Assembly: GCA_028065725.1 (NCBI GenBank)
Contig: JAPTVL010000420.1
Coordinates: forward strand, 105,551-169,550
Length of the DNA: 64,000 nucleotides
Reading direction: 5' to 3'
Source of the DNA: Betaproteobacteria bacterium
Lineage (GTDB): Bacteria > Pseudomonadota > Gammaproteobacteria > Burkholderiales > Rhodocyclaceae
Shown here: positions 27,836-36,208 of the stretch, piece by piece
Numbering within the stretch: position 1 is the stretch's first letter
How the letters are laid out: every line of letters begins with the position of its first letter
The notes under the pieces: model-generated
Seen by the model: only the letters and a program-made list of their open reading frames with translations
Told to the model about the DNA's origin: nothing
Database searches by the model: none
Program-made: the position numbers and the translations under genes

Positions 27836-27865
27836 ACTATAAGACTGGAAACCCTGATGAATCAA
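27836..27865 (-). promoter_or_regulatory. possible sigma70 promoter upstream of rnfB leader
   Basis: On the minus strand TTGATT (27865-27860) and TATAGT (27841-27836) are 18 bp apart. Transcription would run through the hairpin cluster into rnfB, giving a leader of about 300 nt. Pattern match only. Confidence 0.35.
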
Positions 27866-27895
27866 CGGATAATTTTATTCAAGCATTCGGCGAGT

Positions 27896-28750
27896 TCATT
27901 TCGCGTCTGCCGCCGCACAGCGGGCCCGCACCCACTGCAGGAGTTCCGCCGCCACAGCTTCCCGGTCGAGATCGTTGAGTGTCTCATGGCGGCTGCCCCG
28001 CCACAGGCGCAGCGTGCGGTCTGCACCGCCCCACAGATCGTGTATCTCGCGGCTGCCGGCCGGATCGGTGAGCCGGTCGGCATCGCCGTGAAACAGATAC
28101 ACCGGCGTTGTCAGGCCAGGTGCCGCGGCGCGATTGGCGTCCATGGCCTGCAACAGTTCGGCGCCGGTGCGTGCCGGCGGCGCCTTCAGGCTCACCAGCG
28201 GATCGCCGACATAAGCCGCCACTGCCGCCGCATCGCGACTGATGGTCGCCGGATCGATGCGCGTACCGCGCAGCCGCGGCAGCCAGCGCGATAACAACGG
28301 CGCCAAAGCAATCAGCAGGCGCGGCACGTCGCCGCCGATCTTGAGCGCCGCCGAGGACAGGATCAGGCCCGCCACTGGCTGGCGCCGCTGTGCTATCCAG
28401 CGCAGGGCAATGGCGCCGCCCATGCTGTGGCCGAGGAGAAACACCGGACAACCGGCCGCCAGTTCCGCGGCCCTTGCCAGCAGGCTATCGACGTCGAGCA
28501 GGTAGTCGTCAAAGCGCTCGACGTAGGAGCGCTCGCCCGGCGAGCGGCCATGGCCGCGCAAGTCGACCGATACGACACCGACGCCCTGGGCGTTGGCGCG
28601 CTCGGCGAGAAAGGCGTAGCGTCCCGCATGCTCGGCGATGCCATGCACCACCACGATCACCGCGCAGACGTCAGGCGGCAGCCAAGCCTGCCCTGCCAGC
28701 GTCACGCCGTCGGCGGTACGCAGTTCGAAGGCAAGTCTTTCACTATTCAA
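27896..28750 (-). CDS. alpha/beta hydrolase, monoacylglycerol lipase/lysophospholipase type
   Basis: About 284 aa. The oxyanion region is VVVHGIAEHAGRYAFL, the nucleophile elbow is LLGHSMGGAIAL, the acid lies in FHGDADRLTDP and the His in SRHETLNDLDRE, a complete triad with the serine-aminopeptidase S33 (PldB/MGL) layout. No signal peptide, so cytoplasmic. Start assigned to the TTG at 28750, preceded by GGAAGCGAAA; the ORF stays open to a TTG at 28795. Substrate cannot be told. Confidence 0.85.
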   Translation of the reverse strand: MNSERLAFELRTADGVTLAGQAWLPPDVCAVIVVVHGIAEHAGRYAFLAERANAQGVGVVSVDLRGHGRSPGERSYVERFDDYLLDVDSLLARAAELAAGCPVFLLGHSMGGAIALRWIAQRRQPVAGLILSSAALKIGGDVPRLLIALAPLLSRWLPRLRGTRIDPATISRDAAAVAAYVGDPLVSLKAPPARTGAELLQAMDANRAAAPGLTTPVYLFHGDADRLTDPAGSREIHDLWGGADRTLRLWRGSRHETLNDLDREAVAAELLQWVRARCAAADAK

Positions 28751-28819
28751 TTTCGCTTCCAGATTAGCTGGCCGGCCTGTGCAGTTATTCGCCAAGACCT
28801 GATGGAATTATTGATTCAA

Positions 28820-29491
28820 CTATGAAATTGGTGGTTTGAGCTCGCCGCTCTTAAGCTTGGCTAAGAACTCAAGGCGATTCCGAAATTCAGCTTCATTCAG
28901 AAAGCCTTCTCTAAATAGCTTTCGAAAATAATCCTCAGCCGGAGAAGCGCCTTTCTTATTGTTCGCCTCTCGCGAAGCAGCAACACAATTTCGGTAGCTA
29001 TTGTTTCCCACAGGGCGCGATACTACGTGCTCAACTACAAAGTTGCTCTCGTCCAATTTCTGAAGTGTGTAGAAACAGCGATAGTTTTCCCGCTTTAAGA
29101 GAAGACTTCTGTTCTCAGGTACAGAGAAGAAATCCATGGATTCAAGATCGGGCTCAAGCTCTGTTGGCTCCGGCGGAATTACGCCGGCGATTTCGTGAGG
29201 CAAATGCAATTTCAGTACGCGCCCGGTGTGGGTTGTACGAAGAATTTCCAAACAACCTTTCTCTTGAAGCGAGATCAGCTTCAAGTATGCAGTCCCCTCA
29301 GACATGGGTTTGCCTTTCTCTCCAATTCCACAGGACATGCGACTGCGGGCTGACTTAAATCCAATAGTCACCTCATCCAAGCCCAGAAGCCGACTATGTC
29401 GGAAAACATATAGATAAATGGCCTGTTCGTATGCATCCAGCTTTGGCGCCAGATGATCTTGAAACTCAATCAAGAACTCTCGAAGATCCAT
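28820..29491 (-). CDS. AT-rich orphan protein with winged-helix and degenerate HNH-like region
   Basis: 223 aa. The N-terminal 100 residues look like a winged helix (EQAIYLYVFRHSRLLG; MSEGTAYLKLISLQEKG). Residues about 128-181 resemble an HNH nuclease core: KRENYRCFYT, VVEHVVSRP (His 155), YRNCVAASREANNKKG. The paired zinc cysteines of many HNH proteins are missing (CFYT instead of CxxC). Base composition and codon use are visibly more AT-rich than the neighbours, and the 241 bp downstream to 29732-29492 is likewise AT-rich and gene-free, pointing to recent transfer. Function unknown. Confidence 0.65.
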   Translation of the reverse strand: MDLREFLIEFQDHLAPKLDAYEQAIYLYVFRHSRLLGLDEVTIGFKSARSRMSCGIGEKGKPMSEGTAYLKLISLQEKGCLEILRTTHTGRVLKLHLPHEIAGVIPPEPTELEPDLESMDFFSVPENRSLLLKRENYRCFYTLQKLDESNFVVEHVVSRPVGNNSYRNCVAASREANNKKGASPAEDYFRKLFREGFLNEAEFRNRLEFLAKLKSGELKPPIS

Positions 29492-29732
29492 ATGTCAGAG
29501 TTAAGGCTACGTGATTTTCACAACAATTATTAGAAGTAATAGACTTGCCAGATGCATACACTGACAACGCATTGCTAAGTAAGAGTCTATCCAAAATCGC
29601 TCGATTCGGCTGATAGAACCGAACACTAGACCCGGCGCATTAATGCGCGCGCTGTAGGCAACCTAGCATACGCATGGCGCACGCCCATGTTTAACGATTG
29701 CGTCGACGACTGCCATTTGTCCTCGGTGCCTT

Positions 29733-30281
29733 CTATTCGGGGTCGCATCCAACTGGATGGCGGTAGATATGAAACGGCGCGCCGGCGAACTCGATTTCGC
29801 GTTCCAGCGTGGCGCCGACCGCCAGCGCCAGCCGGATCGACGCCTCGTTGCGGCTGTCGATCAGGCTGATCAGGCGCAGTTGCGGCAGGCAGTCGTACGC
29901 CATGCGCTGCACCGCGCGCACCGCCTCGCTGGCGTAGCCCTTGCCCCAGTGCCGCTGCGCCAGCGACCACTTGATTTCCGGTTCCGGCCATTCGATCGGG
30001 TACCAGGGACCGACCGTGCCGAGCACGGTGCCCGAGGCTTTCTCCTCGACCGCGTAGGGGCCGTAGCCGCGCAGCAGCCAGTGCCCGGCCATGCTGGCCA
30101 CGGCACGCCAGGTCGCGGCTTCCGTCAGGGCGCGCCGATAGGTGAAGCGCGTGCACTCGGGATCCGAGAAATGTTCGTGCAGGGCGCGCCAGTCGTCGTG
30201 CACGAAGGTCCGCAGCACCAGGCGCTCGGTCTCCAGCAACTCGGGGATCATAAAACTCGACAGCTCAGGCTTCCGGCTCAT
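29733..30281 (-). CDS. GNAT N-acetyltransferase, RimJ/RimL-like
   Basis: 182 aa. The sequence LLETERLVLRTFVHDDWRAL at the start and WGKGYASEAVRAVQRMAY (acetyl-CoA site, about residue 110) are typical for this family; NEASIRLALAVGATLE gives the C-terminal motif. ATG at 30281 has GGGGAG upstream and overlaps the end of the next gene upstream; an ATG at 30251 is the alternative. Substrate unknown. Confidence 0.85.
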   Translation of the reverse strand: MSRKPELSSFMIPELLETERLVLRTFVHDDWRALHEHFSDPECTRFTYRRALTEAATWRAVASMAGHWLLRGYGPYAVEEKASGTVLGTVGPWYPIEWPEPEIKWSLAQRHWGKGYASEAVRAVQRMAYDCLPQLRLISLIDSRNEASIRLALAVGATLEREIEFAGAPFHIYRHPVGCDPE

Positions 30282-30741
30282 TCTTGATCGCTCCCCTGGC
30301 AATTTCATAGCAGGCATCGATATGCGAGTTGCCCAGATACATCATCGCCGTCACGCTGAGGGCCACGGCAGCGGCCTGTCCGGCGAAGGGCACGTACTTG
30401 AGCACCTGCTTGGTGGCGAGGCGTACGCCGACCTTTCTCAGCGCCGCCACGGCAAGTTGTTTGGTGATGGCCCGTCCCGCCAGATCGCTGCCGACCTTTT
30501 TCAGCATGGCGTAGATCAGCACCTTGTGGCGGGGATCGAGTTCCTCGATCTGCTCGGGAGTCAGGCCGAACTTCCGGTTGATGGCGGGAATCAGTTGCAG
30601 CAGCAGGCCGACATCGCCGGCAATGTCCACCCCCGGAATCGGAATCAGCGACATGCCGCCGGAGGTTGCGGCGCGGCGCCTGACCATGGTCTTGCAGGAT
30701 GCGCGTATCTTGTCGAGCTCCGTCAGCGTTTTCGGCAGCAT
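30265..30741 (-). CDS. unknown helical protein, membrane-associating
   Basis: 158 aa. Two hydrophobic stretches (SLIPIPGVDIAGDVGLLLQL and FAGQAAAVALSVTAMMYL). The segment IPIPGVDIAGDVGLLL...FGL recalls the helical domain found in some dynamin/IRG-like GTPases and DUF697 proteins, but no GTP-binding domain is present. Located 14 bp after the GFA gene and overlapping the acetyltransferase, so probably one operon. Function not assigned. Confidence 0.65.
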   Translation of the reverse strand: MLPKTLTELDKIRASCKTMVRRRAATSGGMSLIPIPGVDIAGDVGLLLQLIPAINRKFGLTPEQIEELDPRHKVLIYAMLKKVGSDLAGRAITKQLAVAALRKVGVRLATKQVLKYVPFAGQAAAVALSVTAMMYLGNSHIDACYEIARGAIKNEPEA

Positions 30742-30755
30742 GTCGGTTCCCGACC

Positions 30756-31154
30756 CTAGGTCCTGCGCTCGGCGAAGCGCGGATGGCCGTCGTTGCAATC
30801 CCACCAGGACGCCTTCGAGTCGGTGAAGATGTGGAAGGCATTGTCGCAGGTGAAAGGTGTATCGACAGTGCCCAGGCGCAGGCGCTTGAGCTGCGGAAGA
30901 TCGTCCTTGGAGGAGTAGATCGGGCTGCCGCAGTTGGCGCAGAACACCCGAGCCTTGTCCGGCGTGGCGCGGAACTCCTTGAGCAGTTCGGCCCCGGCGA
31001 TGAACCGGAGCCTGGCCGACTCGACCGGACTCACCGCGGCAAATGCCGAGCCCTGCGCCTTGCGGCACTGCGAACAATGGCAGATCGAGATCTCCTCGAT
31101 CTCGCCGTCATACTGGTAGCGCACACCGCCGCACAGACATCCACCCTCGATCAC
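30756..31154 (-). CDS. GFA/CENP-V family zinc protein
   Basis: 132 aa beginning at a GTG with a strong AGGAG six bases upstream; this gives the normal family start (IEGGCLCGGVRYQ). A longer TTG frame exists but lacks a ribosome site. Zinc ligands: CLCG, CHCSQCR and CANCGSPIY. The family includes glutathione-dependent formaldehyde-activating enzymes, but most members are uncharacterised; the specific reaction here is unknown. Confidence 0.85.
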   Translation of the reverse strand: MIEGGCLCGGVRYQYDGEIEEISICHCSQCRKAQGSAFAAVSPVESARLRFIAGAELLKEFRATPDKARVFCANCGSPIYSSKDDLPQLKRLRLGTVDTPFTCDNAFHIFTDSKASWWDCNDGHPRFAERRT

Positions 31155-31281
31155 CGTTGGCTCCTCCCGAAAGTACCGCCGCACCCGCGCGGCGCCATCC
31201 GCATAGTAGGAGAAAGTTGATTTACGGGGCAAGGATTCAACTTATCGTCCCGGACGTCGCGGGCCGGGGTGCATGCTCGGC

Positions 31282-31302
31282 GCCGTACCGCCAGCGCCGA
31301 CT
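31282..31302 (+). repeat. dispersed 21-bp repeat, copy 6 (intergenic, between glpD and GFA gene)
   Basis: Exact consensus, N3 = ACC, same as copy 5. The surrounding gap 31155-31338 contains no gene. Confidence 0.85.
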
Positions 31303-31338
31303 TTCAGGCCCCTGCGCCGCCTGTTCGTCACACCGCCG

Positions 31339-32856
31339 CTAGCCGCCCAGCCGGCACGCGACCCGCTCGCGCTGCTGCGGCGTCATGTGCAGGCCGCACT
31401 TGCTGCGACGCCACAGCACGTCGTCGGCCAAGCGCGCCCACTCGTGGGCCAGCAGCCACTCCAGCTCGCGTTCGCAAAGTCCGCCGCCGAAATCCTCGCC
31501 AAGATCGGCCGGGCCGCGGGCCTCGCCGAGCAAATCGATCAGTTCGCTGCCGTGACGCCGGGCCAGGCCATTGCGCAGCGACTCCGGCAGCCATGGATAG
31601 CGTGGCGCGACTTCCCGACGGACGAAGTCGTCCAGGCCGCCCGCCGGCAAGTCGCCGCCCGGCAGGACGGATTGCGCGGTCCATGGTGGCGGGCGCTGGC
31701 CAAGAGCCGCCGCCAGTTGATCGACCACCTGTTCGGCGAGGCGCCGGAAGGTAGTGAGCTTGCCGCCGAACACCGACAGCACCGGCGCGTGGTCCGCCTG
31801 CGCCCGCGGCATGTCCAGGCGCAGGCTGTAGTCACGCGTGATCGATGAAGGATGGCCCGAGCCGTCGTCGTAGAGCGGACGCACGCCGGCGTAGCGCCAT
31901 ACCGCATCCTGCGGTTGCGGCGCCTGCAGCAGGTAGCGGCCGGCGGCACGGCACAGGTAGGCGGCTTCGTCGGCCGTCGCGCGCGGCTGCGAGGGGTCGC
32001 CGGTTTCCAGCACGTCGGTGGTGCCGAGCAGGGTGAAGCGCCCCTCGTAGGGAATCATGAACACCACGCGACGATCGTCGTTCTGCAGGATGAAGGCGTG
32101 CTCGCCCGGATACAGTCGCGGCAGCACCAGGTGGCTGCCGCGCACCAGCCGCAGCGAATCCACGGAGGGCACACCGAGGCGCCGGTTGAGAACATCCTTG
32201 ACCCACGGCCCGGCGACATTGGCGATCGCCCGCGCCTGCAGCGTCTCGCCGCCGGCCAGCTGCACCTCCCAGAGGCTGCCGCGGCGCCGCGCGGCGAGCA
32301 GTTCGGTGCGCGGCAGGATGCGCGCGCCGCGCCGGGCGGCATCGCGCGCGTTGGCAATCACCAGCCGGGCGTCGTCGGTGCGGCAGTCGGAATAGATGAA
32401 ACCGTGCCGATAGCGGTCCTGCAAGCCGGCATGAAACGGGCCGCGGTCGAGCCGTACCGAGGCCGAGTCCGACAGCAACGAGTCGGCGTGATGACCGCCC
32501 AGGTGGTCGTAGAGGAACAGTCCGGCGCGGATCATCCAGCGCGGCCGCAGCGACGCCACGTGGGGCATGACGAAGCGCGCCGGCCAGACCAGGTGGGGCG
32601 CCATGCGCAGCAGCGTCTCGCGTTCGACGAGGGCCTCGGCCACCAGGCGGAAGGCATACTGCTCCAGGTAGCGCAACCCGCCATGCACCAGCTTCGACGA
32701 ACATGACGAGGTGGCGCCGGCCAGATCGCCGCGTTCCACCAGGGTGACCGAAAGCCCGCGGCCGACGGCATCGCGGGCGATTCCCGTGCCGTTGATGCCG
32801 CCGCCGATGACCAGCAGGTCGATCGGCCGGGCGGATGCTTGATCATCAGTCGTCAT
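31339..32856 (-). CDS. glpD: aerobic glycerol-3-phosphate dehydrogenase
   Basis: About 505 aa. FAD motif LLVIGGGINGTGIARDAVGRG (residue about 12), then SSCSSKLVHGGLRYLEQY, characteristic of GlpD. Membrane-associated flavoprotein that oxidises glycerol-3-phosphate to dihydroxyacetone phosphate and feeds quinone. Start set at ATG 32856; an upstream GTG adds 16 unlikely residues. No glpK or glpF in the window. It diverges from the His-less kinase gene; a 21-bp repeat copy lies past its 3' end. Confidence 0.93.
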   Translation of the reverse strand: MTTDDQASARPIDLLVIGGGINGTGIARDAVGRGLSVTLVERGDLAGATSSCSSKLVHGGLRYLEQYAFRLVAEALVERETLLRMAPHLVWPARFVMPHVASLRPRWMIRAGLFLYDHLGGHHADSLLSDSASVRLDRGPFHAGLQDRYRHGFIYSDCRTDDARLVIANARDAARRGARILPRTELLAARRRGSLWEVQLAGGETLQARAIANVAGPWVKDVLNRRLGVPSVDSLRLVRGSHLVLPRLYPGEHAFILQNDDRRVVFMIPYEGRFTLLGTTDVLETGDPSQPRATADEAAYLCRAAGRYLLQAPQPQDAVWRYAGVRPLYDDGSGHPSSITRDYSLRLDMPRAQADHAPVLSVFGGKLTTFRRLAEQVVDQLAAALGQRPPPWTAQSVLPGGDLPAGGLDDFVRREVAPRYPWLPESLRNGLARRHGSELIDLLGEARGPADLGEDFGGGLCERELEWLLAHEWARLADDVLWRRSKCGLHMTPQQRERVACRLGG

Positions 32857-33047
32857 GGGGCAGGATGTTACGCGCTGGCGACCGCCCTGCGGCAACGCGG
32901 TCACGGCAGCGCCAATGCCGTGCCTTGGTCATGGTCTCTGCGCTCTCGTGCCTCATGATGCTGACCGCTTGCAGGCCAAAAAATGTAGTATTCACGCTTC
33001 AATCAACAACAGGCACCCGGCAACGACCGGATGCGCGACTGCCCAAT

Positions 33048-34367
33048 ATGGATGTCATAGGCTGGTTCGTACCGCCGGACGCCCTGGATGATCCGCGCAA
33101 GAACACGCGCCATCGGGGCATCGCGAAAGCCATGCTGACCATTTCGCTGGTCGTGTCGCTGATGCTCATCGGCATGATCGTCGTGCGCGCAACGATGCCG
33201 ACCGCCGAGTATGCCCTGTTCGCCGCCGGCATCATCACCCCGATCTTCGGTGCGCTGCTGATTCGCGTCACCGGCGACATCAGCCTGGGGCTGGTGCTGA
33301 CCAACATCGGCGGCATCCTGATCATTGGCGTCTGGGCCTTCCTCAGCGGCGGCATCAACTCGATCGTCCTGCCCGGATTCCTCGCCAACCTGGCCCTGCA
33401 GAGCACCTTCGGCAACACGGCCATCCTGCTGGTGACAGGCGCCTTGCTGGCCGCTGCCCTGGTCTTCCTCTACGCCGCAACGGTACTGGACTGGCTGCCG
33501 GTCAACATGATCACGGATGCCGAAATGCCGGGACTGATGCTGACCGCCATGCTCGGCTCGGTCGGCATGGTGGTCCTCGCCGGCGTTACCGCGGCGCGCG
33601 ACCGTTCGACCGTCAAGCGTCTGTTGCGCTCGGCGCAGCAGGCCGCCGAGCAATCGAGCAGCGCCAAGACGGTGTTCCTGACCTCGGTCAGCAACGAATT
33701 TCGCACCCCGCTGATCGCCATTCGCGAACTCGTCGAAAAGCTGCGCAGCGAAAAAGCCAGGCCGCTGAGCAGCGAGCAACTCGCCAGCGTCGAACACATC
33801 GCGACCGCCGGCGAACACCTGCTTGGCCTGGTCACGCAGGTGCTGGAGATGAGCCGCATCGAATCCGGCGAACTCAGGGTAAACATGGAACCGGTACGCT
33901 GCACGGACCTGATCCTGCCCTGCCTCGCGCTGATGGAAATCGAAGCACGGGCGAAGCGGATTCACCTGATCGACAACGGCAGCGCCACGACGGGCTGGGT
34001 GGTCTGGGCCGACCGCGTGCTGATCAAGAAAGTGCTGCTGAACCTGATCTCCAACGCCATCGCGTTCAATCGCCCGGATGGCTCGGTGACGATCTCCTGC
34101 GAGCGCAGAGGAACCGCCTACCTGCGCATCAGCGTCGCCGACACCGGTCCCGGCGTATCCCCCGAGCGCAGGAACGATTTGTTCGAACCCTTTTCCCGAC
34201 TTGGCGCCGAATCCGGCAGCGTACAGGGCGCCGGCCTCAGCCTGGCGATCTCCAAGCAGCTCATGCACAGGATGCACGGGAAAATCGGTTTCGAATCTGC
34301 GGAAGGGGTCGGCAGCACCTTCTGGGTCGAACTGCCGCTGGCCGAGACCCATACCACACAGAGCTGA
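33048..34367 (+). CDS. membrane histidine-kinase-like protein lacking the phospho-acceptor His
   Basis: About 439 aa from the ATG at 33048. Six hydrophobic helices (about 27-180) form a membrane sensor without a periplasmic domain. The dimerisation region contains SVSNEFRTPLIAI (about residue 213) where active kinases have SHELRTPL; the codon is AAC (Asn 216), so the phosphorylated His is absent. The ATPase domain is largely intact (N-box NLISNAI, DTGPGV, GAGLSLAI). No response regulator is adjacent. It may be a pseudokinase, a phosphatase or a partner for another kinase. Confidence 0.85.
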   Translation: MDVIGWFVPPDALDDPRKNTRHRGIAKAMLTISLVVSLMLIGMIVVRATMPTAEYALFAAGIITPIFGALLIRVTGDISLGLVLTNIGGILIIGVWAFLSGGINSIVLPGFLANLALQSTFGNTAILLVTGALLAAALVFLYAATVLDWLPVNMITDAEMPGLMLTAMLGSVGMVVLAGVTAARDRSTVKRLLRSAQQAAEQSSSAKTVFLTSVSNEFRTPLIAIRELVEKLRSEKARPLSSEQLASVEHIATAGEHLLGLVTQVLEMSRIESGELRVNMEPVRCTDLILPCLALMEIEARAKRIHLIDNGSATTGWVVWADRVLIKKVLLNLISNAIAFNRPDGSVTISCERRGTAYLRISVADTGPGVSPERRNDLFEPFSRLGAESGSVQGAGLSLAISKQLMHRMHGKIGFESAEGVGSTFWVELPLAETHTTQS

Positions 34368-34382
34368 CTGTGACGGCCGCGC

Positions 34383-35129
34383 TCAGCGGCCGCCGGACAC
34401 ATCGATGGTCGCCCCGGTCGTATATGAAGCCTGATCCGACAACAGCCAGAGCACGGCCTGCGCCACTTCCTCCGGATAGCCGCCGCGCTGCATCGGCACG
34501 GCATGCTTGGCCCGATCGACGCGCCCCGGCTCACCGCCGCTGGCGTGGATGTCGGTGTAGATCAGGCCGGGCGCTACCGCATTGACGCGGATGCCCTCGG
34601 CCGCCACTTCCTTGGCCAGGCCGATGGTCAGGGTATCGACCGCCGCCTTGGCGGCCGCGTAGTCGACATACTCCCCCGGCGAACCGAGGCGCGCCGCGCG
34701 CGACGACAGGTTCACGATGGCGCCGCCCCTGCCGCCGTGCCGCGTCGACATGCGGCGCACGGCCTCGCGCGCGCAGATGAAGCTGCCGACGACGTTGGTC
34801 GCCAGCACGCGGGCGATCCGCGCCGCATCCATGTCCTCAACGCGCGCCTGCCGCTCCAGTATCCCGGCGTTGTTGACCAGGGCCGTGAGACGTCCCAGCG
34901 TCGAGTCCACCTGTTCGAAAAGCCCTGCCACCTGCGCCTCGACGGCGACGTCGGCCTGCACTGCGATGGCGCGGCCGCCCTGGCCGGTGATCGCAGCGAC
35001 CACCCCCGCCGCCGCGGCGTGGTTGTTCAGGTAGCTGATGCAGACCGCATAGCCCTGTTCGGCTGCCAGCCGGGCAACGGCCGCGCCGATGCCCCTGCCG
35101 CCACCGGTAACGATCAGTACGTTTTCCAT
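34383..35129 (-). CDS. SDR-family oxidoreductase
   Basis: 248 aa. Cofactor site TGGGRGIGAAVA (residue about 8), NNAGILE, catalytic Ser/Tyr/Lys in NLSSRAARLG and DYAAAKAAVD. GGAAGGAC lies directly before the ATG at 35129. The family reduces or oxidises alcohols/ketones with NAD(P)(H); the close resemblance is to FabG-like glucose/3-oxoacyl reductases, but the substrate is not evident. It converges with the His-less kinase gene. Confidence 0.9.
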   Translation of the reverse strand: MENVLIVTGGGRGIGAAVARLAAEQGYAVCISYLNNHAAAAGVVAAITGQGGRAIAVQADVAVEAQVAGLFEQVDSTLGRLTALVNNAGILERQARVEDMDAARIARVLATNVVGSFICAREAVRRMSTRHGGRGGAIVNLSSRAARLGSPGEYVDYAAAKAAVDTLTIGLAKEVAAEGIRVNAVAPGLIYTDIHASGGEPGRVDRAKHAVPMQRGGYPEEVAQAVLWLLSDQASYTTGATIDVSGGR

Positions 35130-35221
35130 GTCCTTCCTCCGCGCGTTTGCGCCATGGTAGCGGATCGTCGGCTGCGGGTGCCTGCTAGACTTGTAGCTGG
35201 TCTTCGATGGAGTAGAGCACG

Positions 35222-36208
35222 ATGAAATATATCGACCACGGTGCGGGCGGCGACGCCGATTGCATGACGCTGGCCGAAGGCCCGGTGCCACAGCCCGGCC
35301 CCGGCCAGATCCTGATCGAGGTGGTATGCGCCGGCGTCAATCGACCCGATGTTCTGCAGCGCTCGGGCCGTTACCCGCCGCCGCCCGACGCCTCGCCGGT
35401 GCTTGGCCTGGAAGTTGCCGGCCGCGTCGCAGCACTCGGCGCCGGCGTCACCGACTGGAAAGTCGGCGCCGGCGTCACGGCGCTCACCCCCGGCGGCGGC
35501 TATGCGGAATACTGCGTTGCCGCCGCCAGCCATGCGCTGCCGATTCCCGCCGGAATGGATTTCGCCACGGCGGCGGCACTGCCCGAAACCTGGTTCACGG
35601 TCTGGGCCAATCTGGTGGACCTGGGACGCCTGAAACGTGGCGAGCGGCTGCTGGTGCATGGCGGTTCGAGCGGCATCGGCCTGGTCGCGATCCAGTTGGC
35701 GAAACACCTCGGCGTCGAGTGCATCGTCACGGTCGGCAACGAGGAGAAAGCCGCCTTCTGCCGTACCGCCGGTGCGGCGCACGCGATCAATTACCGCACG
35801 GCCGACTTCGCCGAAGAAGTGAAGCGCATCACGGGCGGGGCGGGCGTCGACGTGATTCTCGACATGGTCGGCGCACCCTACCTGCAGCGCAACCTGGCCG
35901 CGCTGCGGCGCGACGGGCGCCTGGTGTATGTGGCCTTCCTCGAAGGCAGCAGGGGCGAGGCCGACCTGATGCCGGTGATGATCAAGCGCCTGACGATCAC
36001 CGGTTCGACCATGCGGCCGCGCACTCTGGCCGAGAAGACCGCGATCCGCGATGCGCTGGCGGCCGAGATCTGGCCGGCGCTGGCGCGCGGCGAACTGCTG
36101 CCGCACCTGTACGCGCGCTTTCCGCTGGCGCAGGCAGCCGAGGCACATCGCTTGATGGAGTCGAGCCGGCATATCGGCAAGATCGTGCTGGAGATCGGAA
36201 AACCATGA
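35222..36208 (+). CDS. NAD(P)H:quinone oxidoreductase, zinc-independent MDR family
   Basis: 328 aa. N-terminal GroES-like domain, NADPH site VHGGSSGIGLVAIQLAKHLG (about 145). No zinc cysteines, as in QorA. The loop WKVGAGVTALTPGGG, normally KVGDRVxAL, coincides with a one-mismatch copy of the dispersed 21-bp repeat at 35461-35481. The stop overlaps the next start by four bases. Confidence 0.9.
   Translation: MKYIDHGAGGDADCMTLAEGPVPQPGPGQILIEVVCAGVNRPDVLQRSGRYPPPPDASPVLGLEVAGRVAALGAGVTDWKVGAGVTALTPGGGYAEYCVAAASHALPIPAGMDFATAAALPETWFTVWANLVDLGRLKRGERLLVHGGSSGIGLVAIQLAKHLGVECIVTVGNEEKAAFCRTAGAAHAINYRTADFAEEVKRITGGAGVDVILDMVGAPYLQRNLAALRRDGRLVYVAFLEGSRGEADLMPVMIKRLTITGSTMRPRTLAEKTAIRDALAAEIWPALARGELLPHLYARFPLAQAAEAHRLMESSRHIGKIVLEIGKP
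35461..35481 (-). repeat. dispersed 21-bp repeat, copy 7, one mismatch (in quinone oxidoreductase)
   Basis: AGTCGGCGC-C-GGC-GTC-ACGGC: the reverse complement of the consensus with one difference. Encodes VGAGVTA. Confidence 0.6.
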
